Shown piece after piece: positions 36,604 through 47,398 of a DNA stretch of 64,000 bases. Made by a program: the position numbers and the translations under genes. Within the stretch, counting starts at the first letter, position 1; each line of letters starts with the position of its first letter. Origin of the DNA: Mesorhabditis belari (Eukaryota > Nematoda > Chromadorea > Rhabditida > Rhabditidae); the NCBI GenBank assembly GCA_958450365.1, contig CAUEEP010000743.1, positions 8,983,501-9,047,500 of the forward strand. Reading direction: 5' to 3'. The notes below the pieces were generated by a model, which did no database searches, had not been told where the DNA came from, and saw only the letters and a program-made list of their open reading frames with translations.

Positions 36604-37784
36604 AAAGCCGATAAAATTGCTCTTAGAATTACCAATGCCAAATTACCAATTAAAATTATCAATACCATATTGCTTTGCATCAATGCAATACAATTTTGCA
36701 TTGGATGCGTTTGATTTTGAGACGAAAATTGCTTTTTTTTGAAGAAAGAGGTTGTATTATTTTTGAGTTTGTCCAAGCTTGGTGACATGTTAAAACTTCA
36801 AATAGTAGTGACGACCAAAATAGATTTCAATATTAAAGCTTGTACACAGTGAGCAACCTGATTCGACCAGCTGACTCGATGTCGAGTCACGGCTGTTTCT
36901 TGTGAATGGCTGGACCAAATGAACTGAAAATTTGTCAGAACATTTAATTTTGAATCCTCTTGTAATTTTGGGTCTATTTGTGATTTTGAGAATTTGAAAT
37001 TTTGTGGGTTTCTTTCGTGCCGCTCGTAACGGCGTCTGGCACGCTGCCCAGATATGGGGGCGGGACTTGGGTAATCAAGCCGGCTTCAAAAAATTGCGTT
37101 TTTTGAAGGTAACCAATAACTTTTGAAGACTCAAAACAATTTTAGAAGAAATTCTGGCCCAGGAATGTATACCATGCATTTATCGAGAAAGTTACCTCCT
37201 AGAAATTAGCATTGAAAATAAAATAATTAAAATCGTGAAAATAAACTATATAGAGTTTTTGTTGGCTAGCTGTCTTGAAATTGTTAATTTGATTTTACTT
37301 TCAGAAATAGGCGCCTTTTAAAAAGGCGTTGTCAGCCAATTTCGAGCTGAAAGTACTACGTATTCAAAAGTAAAAGTTGAATAGATGTGCAATGTGTAAC
37401 TTTCAATTTGTTTTTCTAGTAATTTTTTGACAACATTTTTCGACCATAAAAACGCAGAATTTCCTGTTTAGAAGTCACCTTTTAAAAAAAACTGGTGCTA
37501 CAAGGTGAATAAAATTTGTAAAACTTCAAAAAATCTTATGCTTTTAGGTTTTTGATCATTGTTCAACTCAGACAAAATACACCTATTTTCGCTTTTTCTT
37601 TTAAAAGAAAGCACGATTTTTCTTTTTCTCCCCGAGATTTCTCTTCTCCATTTTGTCGCGAGTTTTTTTTTGATTGATTTGTGTCAAAGTTACTCATAAA
37701 ACGCACATTTCGCTCAAATTCGATTTTAAATTCTATTTTTGCTGAATTAGCTTATTGGTTTTAAATTTTTTCAATGTAAATTCC
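36604..37784. other. Intergenic region between lysozyme and the membrane-linked kinase
   Basis: About 1.2 kb of AT-rich sequence. A short hairpin GGCGCCTTTTAAAAAGGCG lies near 37309. Sequence before 37785 is pyrimidine- and A/T-rich and may include the kinase promoter. I see no coding region. Confidence 0.35.
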
Positions 37785-40700
37785 ATGACTGCTGAATTTG
37801 AAGAGCGCTTCATCGCTTGCGGTGGTTATGGTGAAGTGTACGAGCTTGTTGGGCATAAGCCGTGGGTTTTAATTTTTTAATTTAATAACTAAATCTCAAA
37901 GAATAACATTTTAGATTTATTTGTTTCTTTAACGGAATGTTTTTGATAACATAGCAGAAACTAGAGTTTGTACATGGCAATATGTGTTTTCTAAAACGCA
38001 CCTATTTCAGAAAACTACCGTAGCCAAATTAGGAGTTACCATCAACGGTGTGCGAAGCTTCGGGTTTTTTTCCGGATCCGGAACTTTTCCAGAGGTCCGA
38101 TCCGGTACCGGAGCCCTTGATTTTGACCAGATCCGAATCCGGATGCATGCTAATTTTAAAAAATGCAAATAATGCAAGTAAATTTATCAATAAAGTCGAC
38201 AATTTAAGTTATTTAGTGCTTAGCGTGAATATTTTATAGCATTTTACTCGCTTTCACTTTTTCATTTTATTTTTTTCTCCAGTTTCTTTGTTTTTTTTTT
38301 GTTTATCCTAGCATTTATTTGTTTATCAGGTTGGCAACTAAATAATGGGCCTTTTCAGTAAAAACAAAAAATTTATTAACAAGATGATCAACATCAATCC
38401 AAAAGGTATTCTCCGTCATTCTTTATTACTTCTTTCCACTTTTGACGGAGCAACTGGATTCCTCTCTTGAAAAATTCTTCTGGTTGATCGTCAAAGAACT
38501 TCTGCACTGAAATTCGGACTTCGTCAAGGTCATTGAACTTTTTCTCGGCTAGAAAGTGTTGCATCGATCGAAAAAGATGGTAATCACTAGGCCCCAAATC
38601 CGGGCTGTATGGCGCATGAGGAAGAACATTTCTTTGAGTGAATATCCGGCTTCGGAGTTGGTTTTGGGTCTTCGTTTGTGCTAAGCCACTGTCGTTTTCG
38701 CGTTCGATTATCATAAAAGATCCATTTTTCATCAGAAGTGACAATGGAATCCAAGAAGCTTCCCTTTTTCGCAAGTTTCAGTAGTATTCCAGCTGTGATA
38801 ACACGAGTAGCCTTATTTTCTTCGCTCAATTCATGCGGAATCCACTTTCCACTGCGGTTACTTTTCCCCAATGCATGAAGTCGCTTTTCGATTGCAGTAT
38901 GCGAAAAGCCCAATCGATTCCCTAGCTCGCGTGATGTTTGACTTGGATCCTCCTTTAAAGCTGCTTCCAAAACATCGTTCCGCAGAAGTTCGGGTCCTCC
39001 TTGGCGAGGCTCATCTTCAAGACTTTCATCCCCTTCCTTGAACCGTCGATACCATCTCTTACATTGTGTTTCGGAAAGAGCTTCATCACCAAAAACTCGC
39101 AATAAATCTCTGTGGGATTCGGCAGCTGTTTTGTCTTGTTTGTAGTCGTACCAGAGACAGACACGCATTTGATATTTGAGATCTTCCATTTCTAAACAAA
39201 ATTATTTGAAAAGTATCAAATCAAGGAAAGTAAAAAACGTATAATAATGCACCAGAAATTCAGTAATATTCAATTAACAACAAGTGAGGGTAGATTAAAC
39301 GCAAAGATTAAAAGATTTTATCAAAAAAGGGCGAGGGCCATTATTTAGTTGCCAACCTACCGTATTTCCCCTAATAAACGCCCCCCCCCCCCTTGACCAA
39401 CTTTGGACGCTTCGTTCTCAGCTCCATTTGGAGATATTTTTATGTTTAATATATCAAAAGATAGAAGACATTAAGGGCTATCTTTTGATATATTAAACAT
39501 AAAAATATCTCAAAATGGAGCTGAGAACGAAGCGTCCAAAGTTGGTCAAGGGGGGGCGTTTATTAGAGGAAATACGGTAATATATTGTAAATTTTATCGC
39601 GCCTCTTCATTAACATCTACTTCTGGCGGCCAGTCTTCTATCAAGATACAATAGCATTTCTTTTCTTCAATCTTTTTATATTTTAGATGAAGTATGATGA
39701 CTATTTTACGTTCGAAGAAAGCCGCTACAAGTGCAACACGTGTGGGATCGCCTTGTCAAAGCAAAAAGATAGTTGCGTATCGCATTGTTTTCCAAGACGT
39801 TATATCTTAATTTTAGGTAAAGCTTTACGCGGCCGCCACTGACAAGACGATGCTTTCTTCTCAAAAGGCAAAATTCACAAGATCCCCGTTTCCCAATTTT
39901 CCGAAAAAACCGATTCTCGCACAAGCCCGATCCGGATCCGGAAATCCGGTTTTTGGACCGGCTATTCCGGACATGATCCGGAAATTTTAGGATCCAAACA
40001 CTTCTGGTTACCATCGACCATCATCAAATCGACCCAATTTTGACATGATACAGCTAGGGGTGGATAGGCTCAGACAATGAGCGCGAAATTTGGTTGAGTG
40101 ACTTAAAGCTGGCGGTTTGACTACGGTAGTTTCAAAAAATAGGTGCCTTTTAAAAACGCTTTGCTCATCGTGCCCCCACCCTAGAAAAAACCCCCATTCA
40201 GGCCGGCAGTCATTAAGTATTGGAAGTGTGGAAATGAAAAAATGAAGCTTACTTTCGAAAAAGAGTGCAACCTTCTGCGACGTCTTTCCCACGCAAACAT
40301 CGTCACATTGATCGGCACAAGGGGCGATGTGGACGCTCTGGGAAAATTTGGCATTATCATGGAGTACTGTCACCGGGGATCTCTCAACGACGGTAGCGTA
40401 TAAATTTTGACATTAAAATACCTACTACTTTTTATGGTAGTCATGAAGCACAATAGGTCATTTGTTATCGTTTTCTGTGCCGACAATTCTTTTCCAGTGA
40501 TATTTAATCCGAAAATTGTCTACACGATGAAGACCGTTGTCCTATGGTCAATTCAACTCTTCGATGCTCTCAGTTACATGTTTGAAAAGAAAAATGTCAT
40601 CCATAGAGATATTAAGCCAGACAAGTTGGTTTCAGAAAGCTTTTGGTTAAATTCTCATTTACGGCACATAACTATTTTGTTTTCAGCGTTCTTGTCACTG

Positions 40701-43484
40701 CCAGTTTTGATGTGAAATTTGGGGACTTCGGTTTGGGTAGAGAAGTCAAAGAGAAACAAACGTGTTCGGGGTCTTTTCTTGGCACAGATCGCTACATGAG
40801 TCCACCACAAATCGAGGTGACAATGGGCGGCAGTGAACAGCACAGCAGAGAGCTTCAGGTTTGTCTTTACTAGAGTGTGTTCCTCGCGATTAATGCACTT
40901 TCTAAAGTGCGCCTATTTTAGAAAAACTATCGTAATAAAATCGTCAGTTTCCATCGAAGCCACTCGATTTTAGCATGATTAGGTGAGGATTCCTATGGTT
41001 TAGTCAAGAATATAAAATTGCGCTGTTTAAATGAAAACTGACGATTTGATTACGATAATTTTCTAAAATAGGTGCCTTTTAGAAAGTGCGTTAATCGTGA
41101 AGAAAAAACTCTAGTCTTGCTTCGGAATTGGTGCCAAAAATGTTAACAGATAGATCAGAACTAATAGCATCTAGTCTGTTTAGAGTTAAGAAGCAAAGAG
41201 AATTAAACAAAGTGTCTACAAAATTATAATGTTGCTTGTGGCAAAAACCAGACGGTTGACTCAAAAGTTTCCATTCCCTAGTTATCCCACCGAAACGACG
41301 TGTACAGTCTTGGCCTCGTCACCTGGGAGATGATCGAACGAAGGTCTGGCTTAAGAACTTTGTTAACTTTTAAAAAAATGAACCATAGAACTTTATTGCA
41401 GTCAATGGCAACAAAGCAATCAATTTTTGTTTGCAGATTAGTGTTTACCGGTCTGCCAGAACTTTTCGATCGCGGTTTTAATCGAGATACGCTCTTGCTG
41501 GCCATTATGCAGAAGATATTCTTAAGATTGCCACCGCCACAGTGCCAGCGTGAGGTGCAATTAGTGGTCGAGAAGTTGATGACCTTTATCAGAAGATGAT
41601 AAAAAATTCTTCCAGATGTACAAATTTTGATCGCTGCCATCGCCCGAAAGCAAGCGAAGTTCTTGAGGAGTTGAGGAAAATTGAGATGGTTAGTGAATTT
41701 AAAGCTTGGTATCTGATTCAGATTTAGTTCTGTTCCTACATAAAGTACTTTGATTTTTCGCCAAAGATCGACGAAGTGCAAATGAAGATTGTGAAGCCGT
41801 TCACCTCTTGTGACAGTTCTACTATTTCTGATCCCGACAATTCTTTGGTAAGGGAAGAGCTTGAAAGTCGCTTATTGGCGTTGAAACAAATACAGTAGGT
41901 ACGGTCAACACAGGTTACCGTGAGATACACACAAATGAAACTAGTAACTAGACTAAGCTACTAGAGGTTTATGAAAACAGGCCTTCATACCCTAAGTCCA
42001 CTTACTAACAATAAGCTTTTCAGGAAGACTCTTTGTCTCCGCCAAAAGTTCATCTTGAAGACCGAGAAATTGACTTCTTATCGCCGCCAATCAATGCTTC
42101 GTTTTTGGTTCTATCTGAAGTCAAAGAAGTTGACCTTCAAAAGTCTGTGGATAACAACGGAGATGCGGACGGTGATCTCGAAATAAGCGTCACCGAGAAG
42201 GACCCGCTAAACGGAGAGACTGCCTTGGAAATTGAGGAGAGGAAAAAGAGCCACATCTGTTTTTTTGGGTCAATATTTGTCTTTCTTTTAGTCGCTCTTC
42301 TATTTTTCTATATTTCGTCATTTGCTTTTTCTGAGAAAAAACAGATAGAAGAGCCGAATTCCGATTTGTTGATTCACTCTAACGGTACTGGAAAAAATCC
42401 ACTTTATGCAAGCAATACGTATTTCGATCGCCCCAAAGAGCTACCCGAAAAACTTTCCGATTTGTTTGTGAAAAATGTTGACACTGTTTGCTTGAAACTG
42501 GACAGCTATCGGCCGATGGAGAGTGCCGATTTTGAGCCCACGTTCTCGGTGGAAATTAAATTCGACGACATTGATCTCGTATTCTCAATCTACAATGGCA
42601 CCACATATCTTTACGCAAATGGTGAACACCAACGAAACATTTCGACACGCGAAGCCTGGCAACTGTGGAACCTCGTTGAGGCACCGGAATTGTTGGAGCT
42701 GAACCTGAACTTTGTCATGGGGTCAGAAATAAAGAAAACCTATCAACAAACGGTGGCTCTTGTTCGGAAGCTCTTAGGAAATGCCATCTTTCTACCGCAA
42801 ATGAAAACCGTGCCTCGGTTAATGTTCTCAGCAAACAGGAGCGAGATTTTGGAGATTTTTTTGAATAATTTTCACGCCAACGTCACTGAAAAAGCGACAT
42901 TGGAAATCAGCGTCGGTATGGAAGAGGAAAATTCTTTCAAATCTCAAATGATTGCACTTATGGGGGTTTTATCCACATGTCGAATCATCGAATTGAATGG
43001 AAACCTTTTGGAACGTTGGGATGTTTTGGCGAACTCGAATGCTCTCCTGACTATTCAGACCGAGAGTTCGATGAGTAACTACTTGAGCACCGTCAGTCGT
43101 CTTTTGCTTGACGGTCCTCCATCGAAAAACCCGAACTCTGTGGCCATTTTGCGTTTCTACTTTCCAATTCCGAAAAATGTTCATGTTGAAAAAGCATTTC
43201 TGGCAAGAACTCTAGAGATCGAGAACTCATTAAAAAAAACTTCAGCTTCATTAATCACCAACGAAACGACAGCAACACGTCTTTATGCGCAGTTTTTTCA
43301 GAATGGATTTGATGCAGAAATCGAGAAAATCCGAAAAGAAGCAACACAGTACAAGAAAATGCAAATTTTTCTGGTAAAGCTTGGCGATGAACAAGATTTG
43401 GTGATCTTTGTGGAGACATTGAATTTACTCAGAGGGGGTAAACAATGGCATTTTGCTTGTCAAATACTTGGAAAGTTTAAATAA
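37785..43484 (+). CDS. Ser/Thr-type kinase fused to a transmembrane segment and C-terminal ectodomain-like region
   Basis: Predicted exons: 37785-37861, 40202-40392, 40498-40624, 40687-40816, 41282-41343, 41437-about 41595, 41616-41688, 41728-41847 and 42024-43484 (TAA). The kinase has a Gly-loop (IACGGYGEVYEL), VAIK-type Lys (PAVIKYWK), ECNLLRRLSHANIVTLIG, HRDIKPDNVLV, FGDFGLG, DVYSLGLVTWEMIE and HRPKASEVLEEL, most like the TKL/MAP3K side. A strong donor (TTG|GTAAGG at 41848) joins in phase to the last exon. That exon encodes about 75 acidic residues, basic residues, one membrane helix (ICFFGSIFVFLLVALLFFYI) and about 370 residues with at least five N-glycosylation sequons and no domain I know. 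The layout predicts a cytosolic kinase with a lumenal or extracellular C-terminus. If the donor is skipped, a TAG at 41896 ends a soluble kinase, and the last exon could be a separate gene from ATG 42033. A 20-nt interruption (41596-41615) with no GT donor is unexplained. Confidence 0.7.
38330..39357 (-). mobile_element. Internally deleted mariner
   Basis: The ends are the inverted pair AGGTTGGCAACTAAATAATG and CATTATTTAGTTGCCAACC. Minus-strand transposase from 39189 reads through the helix-turn-helix and the first Asp (TSDEKWIFYDN). A deletion then removes roughly 100 codons including the second Asp and shifts the frame. The third Asp (YSPDLGPSDYHLF) and C-terminus are at 38394-38640. It is the same family as the split mariner at 19.4-21.1 kb, over 90% alike where they overlap by eye. 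Confidence 0.9.
39360..39577. mobile_element. Palindromic MITE sharing a TA with the adjacent mariner
   Basis: The element begins CCGTATTTCCCCTAATAAAC after a TA and ends with the complement GTTTATTAGAGGAAATACGG followed by TA. The two arms (about 100 bases each) are nearly perfect complements around a short centre (GACATTAAGG). The left TA is the same TA that ends the mariner at 39357. Confidence 0.9.
40893..41098. mobile_element. MITE of the CTACCGTA family
   Basis: The inverted arms begin GCACTTTCTAAAGTGCGCCT and end with AGGTGCCTTTTAGAAAGTGC. An inner pair ATCGTAATAAAATCGTCAGT / ACTGACGATTTGATTACGAT is also visible. It lies in the kinase intron 40817-41281. Related ends are scattered elsewhere (46880-46995, 48030-48120, 53750-53910, 59770-59830). 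Confidence 0.75.
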
Positions 43485-43740
43485 AAGTACTACTCCTACA
43501 ATACTTTGAAAAACTGCAATAACTATATAAACTATATAAACTATATAAGATAGCAAACCGTAAATAAACAGTCGAGTAGTTGTTTCAAAAAAGAAGTTCC
43601 GAAAATTCTGAAAAATTGGCAAAAAAAGCAAACTGACTAGCCTTTTGTTAATTTTTAGTTTTTAAAATTCATATCTGAACATCATTGATTGAAAACTAAT
43701 AAAAACTTAAACACTTCTCAGTAAGCAGCTCGTTTTTCAA

Positions 43741-44362
43741 AAAACTAAAAGTGACATATCAGTAAAACATTTTTGCTTGCTTTGATCTAGAGAATTTTAG
43801 CAGCTTTGGTCAAGAAAATTTTCCTATTTTATTTAATGAATTTTATAATCAAAATAAAATCTGAAAATCGTACTCTGTCCATTTTGAACATTTAACCCAA
43901 ATCATAAAAATCAAAAAATCAAGTCGACAGCTCTTGATGTTTGAAGCCAGACAACCACATTTTTTAATCACGCAAATGGCTTACCGCCATCGACTGTAAT
44001 CTTTTTGTATGAATTGCATATGCAGGAGCAGTATTTGTTAGTAGAAAGGAACGACTCTCAGAAGATGAGAATTTAATAAATTATTGAAAAACGGCCCAAA
44101 TAAAACAACATTTTTGGTACTTTGCAAAGAATGAAAAATACTTAGCGAAACGGACAGAAGAAATGACAAGCATAAGGGAAACAAGGGAAGGAAAGACCGA
44201 CGAAAAGCTGCCGATTACTGATTCGACACAAAAGAGAGTGGAAATTTTCAAGATTTTTAAAAAAAAGGTGAATCATTAGGATCCGAAATAATCGAATAGC
44301 AAAAAAGAAATATAACCTGCGAAAACGACCATATAAGTCGACAATTATCTCCCATTTTCCCT
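43741..44362. repeat. Direct repeat, copy 2 (partner 29936-30558)
   Basis: Nearly identical to 29936-30558 apart from a few small indels, same orientation. It ends exactly where the repeated receptor-exon segment (44362 onward) begins, so several copied pieces are joined here. Confidence 0.85.
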
Positions 44363-44419
44363 AATTGCTAATATTTATATTTATAATTTTATCGCTTTAC
44401 CACTTCAAATCGTTTCCAG

Positions 44420-45633
44420 CAAAGCCCTCAACTATGTGTACGCGGATAGCGTTCGAATCGTGAGAATCTCCAACAATGGCACCGTTGATCTTCATAGTGC
44501 ATAACTAATTTAGCAGTGCCAACGGTTAAAAAGAAGAACGTGCCCCAATTGTGTCATTGTGTCATTTCCTGTGATGTTCTTTTTTTAGTTCGAGTACATT
44601 GTGACCCTGCCACGGGGTCCCAATTTCTATGCCTACATGGTCGCTCTGCCTTGTTTTGTCGTCTCTGTCCTGTCGGTGATTGGCATGTTCTGGACGGTGA
44701 CCATCAAAAAAGGAGCGGGATCAGCTAACAAAGGTTTACAGGATGGCCGATCAGTATCCGAAAAAATTGGGTTTTCTTTTGATAAAATGGCTAGATTCAC
44801 TTTACTTGCTTTAAAAAAATCAAGCGCAAGGTTAAATTTTAACTAGCGAACTTATAAAAACCTTCTATCGATTCTAAAAGATTTTTCTTTTAGAGATTTT
44901 CTAATAATGAACTCAGTGGTAGCACTCGTAAACAGTCAAAAATAAGCTACGCCGCAAAGAAGCCTTAAATGTCGGACAAGAAACTCTTAGAAAATGTGAA
45001 TAGAGCGAAAAATCGGAAAATGGTTTTGAATAAATGAAACTTTGGTTCCTTAGCCAAATTATTGCTAGTCCAGCTCAAAATAGCTTCTGTTTTTAAGTGC
45101 TCAATTTGTGCAATATATTTTCCAGATACTTATCGGCCACCCTGTAGTTTAGTTTTTGAGTAAAATAGCATCAGCTTTCCAAAATCATAGTGCTTCAAAC
45201 TTTGCTTACAATTAGCTTTGAACCACAACATTTTAAACATTTAAGATTTAATTAGACAACTAAAATAAACCAATTTGAAGCAAGAAGTCACTAGAAACAT
45301 GCTCAACGTTCAAGTTTCTATAATTTCAAATCTTTTATCATTTTAAGTTCAGCTAACGATTGGTTTGATGAGCCTCATCTCGATGACCGTTTTGTTGCAA
45401 CTCTCGGCGAGTGCTATTCCCAAAACGGCCAGCCTACCGCTATTAGGTGAAAAATTCTAAAAATTCGTTTGAAAACATTTGAGATTAGAATGTCTGCATA
45501 GAGTTTTCAGTAATTTATGTCCTTTTGTTTCTTGGCAATGTCTCGATTGGATGCATTTTGATCATGCTTTGTCTAACGATTTCCGAAAAGAGAGTCAAAA
45601 AAACGAAGAATGTTGCCGATGAAAGAACTCCAA
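44420..45633 (+). CDS. Cys-loop ligand-gated ion channel fragment (TM1-TM3)
   Basis: The exon at 44420 encodes ALNYVYADSVRIVRISNNGT, typical of the acetylcholine-receptor-type extracellular domain, then stops after a few residues. Exons 44589-44733, 45348-45446 and 45511-45633 keep phase. They give TM1 (preceded by YIVTLPRGPNFYAYMVALP), TM2 (LTIGLMSLISMTVLLQLSAS, then AIPKTASLPLLG) and TM3 (VIYVLLFLGNVSIGCILIML). Subunits of this kind assemble as pentameric cation channels at synapses or on other cells. The Cys-loop exons are missing between 44500 and 44589; a piece that could fill the gap lies out of order at 48900-49122. No TM4 exon was found downstream. The locus is probably broken, or mis-assembled. 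Confidence 0.7.
44739..45144. mobile_element. MITE with the same ends as element I
   Basis: Flanked by TA on both sides. The right end, read inward, is CAGGGTGGCCGATAAGTATC, and the left is CAGGATGGCCGATCAGTATC. The right end matches the first 19 bases of element I at 32887. The interior is non-coding. It sits in the intron between TM1 and TM2 exons. Confidence 0.8.
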
Positions 45634-46019
45634 GGTATATTTCTTAAAATTATAAGGCGCCGATTAGGGTTTTCATAAGTTGTTGCGCTTTGAAAAATCA
45701 TCTTGGCTTGGTAACCAATTCACTTTTTTTTTGCCTGCTCTTTTTTAAAAAATAATTGGAAAGGTATCTAAAATTTATCCTTGAAATTTCATGCCAATAG
45801 CTAGTACATGTGGTATAAATGCGACCAGGGTCCGTGTTTTCGCAAATTTTTCTTGCAAAACCTCTAAAACCTCTAAATTCTAATCTCTAAAACCTGCCAA
45901 TTCGTTTTTGCAAAAGACGTTCAACATTTTTTTGGTTGATTGAGCATTATTTTTGTAAACAAATTGACAAAAAAGGTACTCTAATTTTCGTTAAACTTCA
46001 AAAGTAATTTCTTGCATAT
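45634..46019. other. Spacer after the TM3 exon
   Basis: Non-coding, AT-rich. From about 45850 it is the counterpart of the inverted copy at 48475-48755. Confidence 0.5.
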
Positions 46020-46346
46020 GTTACGTCCGAATCTGAGGAGACGTCCGTTTCGGAGGAGAATGATCATTCTTCTCGGAATCGGACGTCCGATCTTGAGAAC
46101 AAATAGTTTAAATGCAAAATCCAATGTTTTGAACAAAACACATGTATTCAGATTGGACAAACACTGGATTTTGCATTTAAACTATTTGTTCTCAAGATCG
46201 GACGTCCGATTCCGAGAAGAATGATCATTCTCCTCCGAAACGGACGTCCGACTCAGAGTCGGACGTCCGTTTCAGAGGAGAATGAATCTCCTCAGATTCG
46301 GACGTCCGGATCGGAGATGGACGTCTCCTCAGATTCGGACGTAACA
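46020..46346. mobile_element. Foldback element with GGACGTCC palindromes
   Basis: The 27-base inverted ends start GTTACGTCCGAATCTGAGGA. Inside, two arms of about 87 bases (46043-46130 and 46160-46246) are almost perfect complements. The octamer GGACGTCC occurs at least five times. CATAT flanks the element on both sides (46015-46019, 46347-46351). The inverted copy of this region at 48475-48755 lacks the element and has a single CATAT, so it is a genuine insertion with a 5-bp target duplication. Confidence 0.85.
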
Positions 46347-46410
46347 CATATATTGTTCAAATTCAGAAAATTTCATTTTTCTAAACAAAGCATTTTAGCT
46401 TAAAGCTATA

Positions 46411-46575
46411 CAGGGTGTTTCATAAAAAAAGTTTTCAAATCGAATTCCCTAAAAAGTTCTAATGGCTGTATGTGGCCGCTTTGGTGTCTTTTTTCTCTTT
46501 TTCACCATAACTTGATATTCTGTACATGAGATTATGGGTATTCGATTTGAAAACGTTTTTTTATGAAAGGCTCTG
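46411..46575. mobile_element. Small MITE (CAGGGTGTTTCATAAAAAAA family)
   Basis: Left end CAGGGTGTTTCATAAAAAAA, then GTTTTCAAATCGAAT; right end is the near complement ending CTCTG. The left half is copied inverted at 48488-48533. A decayed relative lies at about 35480-35690. Confidence 0.65.
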
Positions 46576-46973
46576 TGTTTTCTTCGGATTAAGGCTTTAA
46601 AATTTATCGTAGTAACTTATAGAAAATTTTATCAATTCAAAGACGGGAAGATTTCGGACAAGAAATGCTCAAAATGTTTAAACCCAAGGTACTAGAGGGG
46701 CAATTTGCATGAAACTTCAGGGATAAATTTTAGACACTTTCCCAATTATTTTTAAAAAAAGATTAGGCAAAAAAAGTGGATTAGTTGCAAAGCCATGATG
46801 ATTTTTCGAAGTGCTTATGGAAACTATGGAAACTTCTGGAAACTCCTAACATTTTTCGAAAACTACCGTAATCATTTCACCTTTTTTTTTCAAACAGCCC
46901 AATTTTGTTGTCATTGATTGAGCCTTGCAATTCCTCATCGAATGTGGTCAAAAATTGAGCCGATAAAATGAAA

Positions 46974-47160
46974 GACGACAGTTTGATTACGGTAGTAGAA
47001 TGGATGCCTTTGGAAAAAGTGACCTAAAAGGTAAGCAGCCTTTGTCATCAAATTTTTGCATATTCAACATTTCAGCCAAAAGCTCGCCTTATTTGTAAAG
47101 GCAAAACTGTGTGATTTCCGTTTCCTTCTCCATCTTTTCCTCCAGAGTGTCAAAATCAAG
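46974..47160. repeat. Direct repeat (partner 49123-49300)
   Basis: Nearly identical stretches beginning GACAGTTTGATTACGGTAGT and ending near CTTTTCCTCCAGAGTGTC, in the same orientation. The second copy directly truncates the Cys-loop exon at 49122. Confidence 0.85.
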
Positions 47161-47398
47161 ACTCAACTTAACTGCCCGTGTCCTAAGTTTTCAAAACGCA
47201 CCCGACTGAATTTGTGACTGCTCTCTGATTAGCACGCATTATTCCCGTACACCTAAAACCTCTTAAGTCGCAACTGACTGTGTTGTGCTCGTAGTTTAAT
47301 GCTTTAAGTCAATACCCAATTATAAAATGCATTTAGTTTATGTTTTTTCAAATTTTATTGTAACAAAGAACAACATTTGTAAATAAACATAAACAAAA

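Larger units (their letters stand above)
38044..40006. mobile_element. hAT-like element with flanking duplication, itself invaded
   Basis: The nine bases GTTACCATC occur at 38035-38043 and again at 40007-40015, consistent with the 8-bp target duplication of hAT elements (TTACCATC). The outer ends are loosely inverted (GTGTGCGAAGC at left; AGTGTTTGGATCC read inward from the right), followed by GATCCGG-rich subterminal motifs on both sides. A zinc-finger-like frame near 39680-39760 (YKCNTCGIALSKQ...) recalls a BED finger, common in hAT transposases. A mariner and a palindromic MITE lie inside. Confidence 0.5.
37985..40160. repeat. MITE of the CTACCGTA family, split by a nested insertion
   Basis: The left part (37985-38043) and right part (40016-40160) together resemble the intact element at 40893-41098, with inverted ends (AAAACGCACCTATTTCAGAA at left, AATAGGTGCCTTTTAAAAAC at right). 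The break is the insertion at 38044-40006. Confidence 0.6.

Noticed and set aside
41848..41898. Kinase ending at TAG 41896
   Set aside because: Possible, but GTAAGG at 41848 is a strong donor and joins in phase to a long open exon; kept as the alternative model.
41971..42186. Alternative frame over the start of the kinase gene's last exon
   Set aside because: It ends after 71 codons, while the overlapping frame stays open for 483 codons and matches the splice phase.
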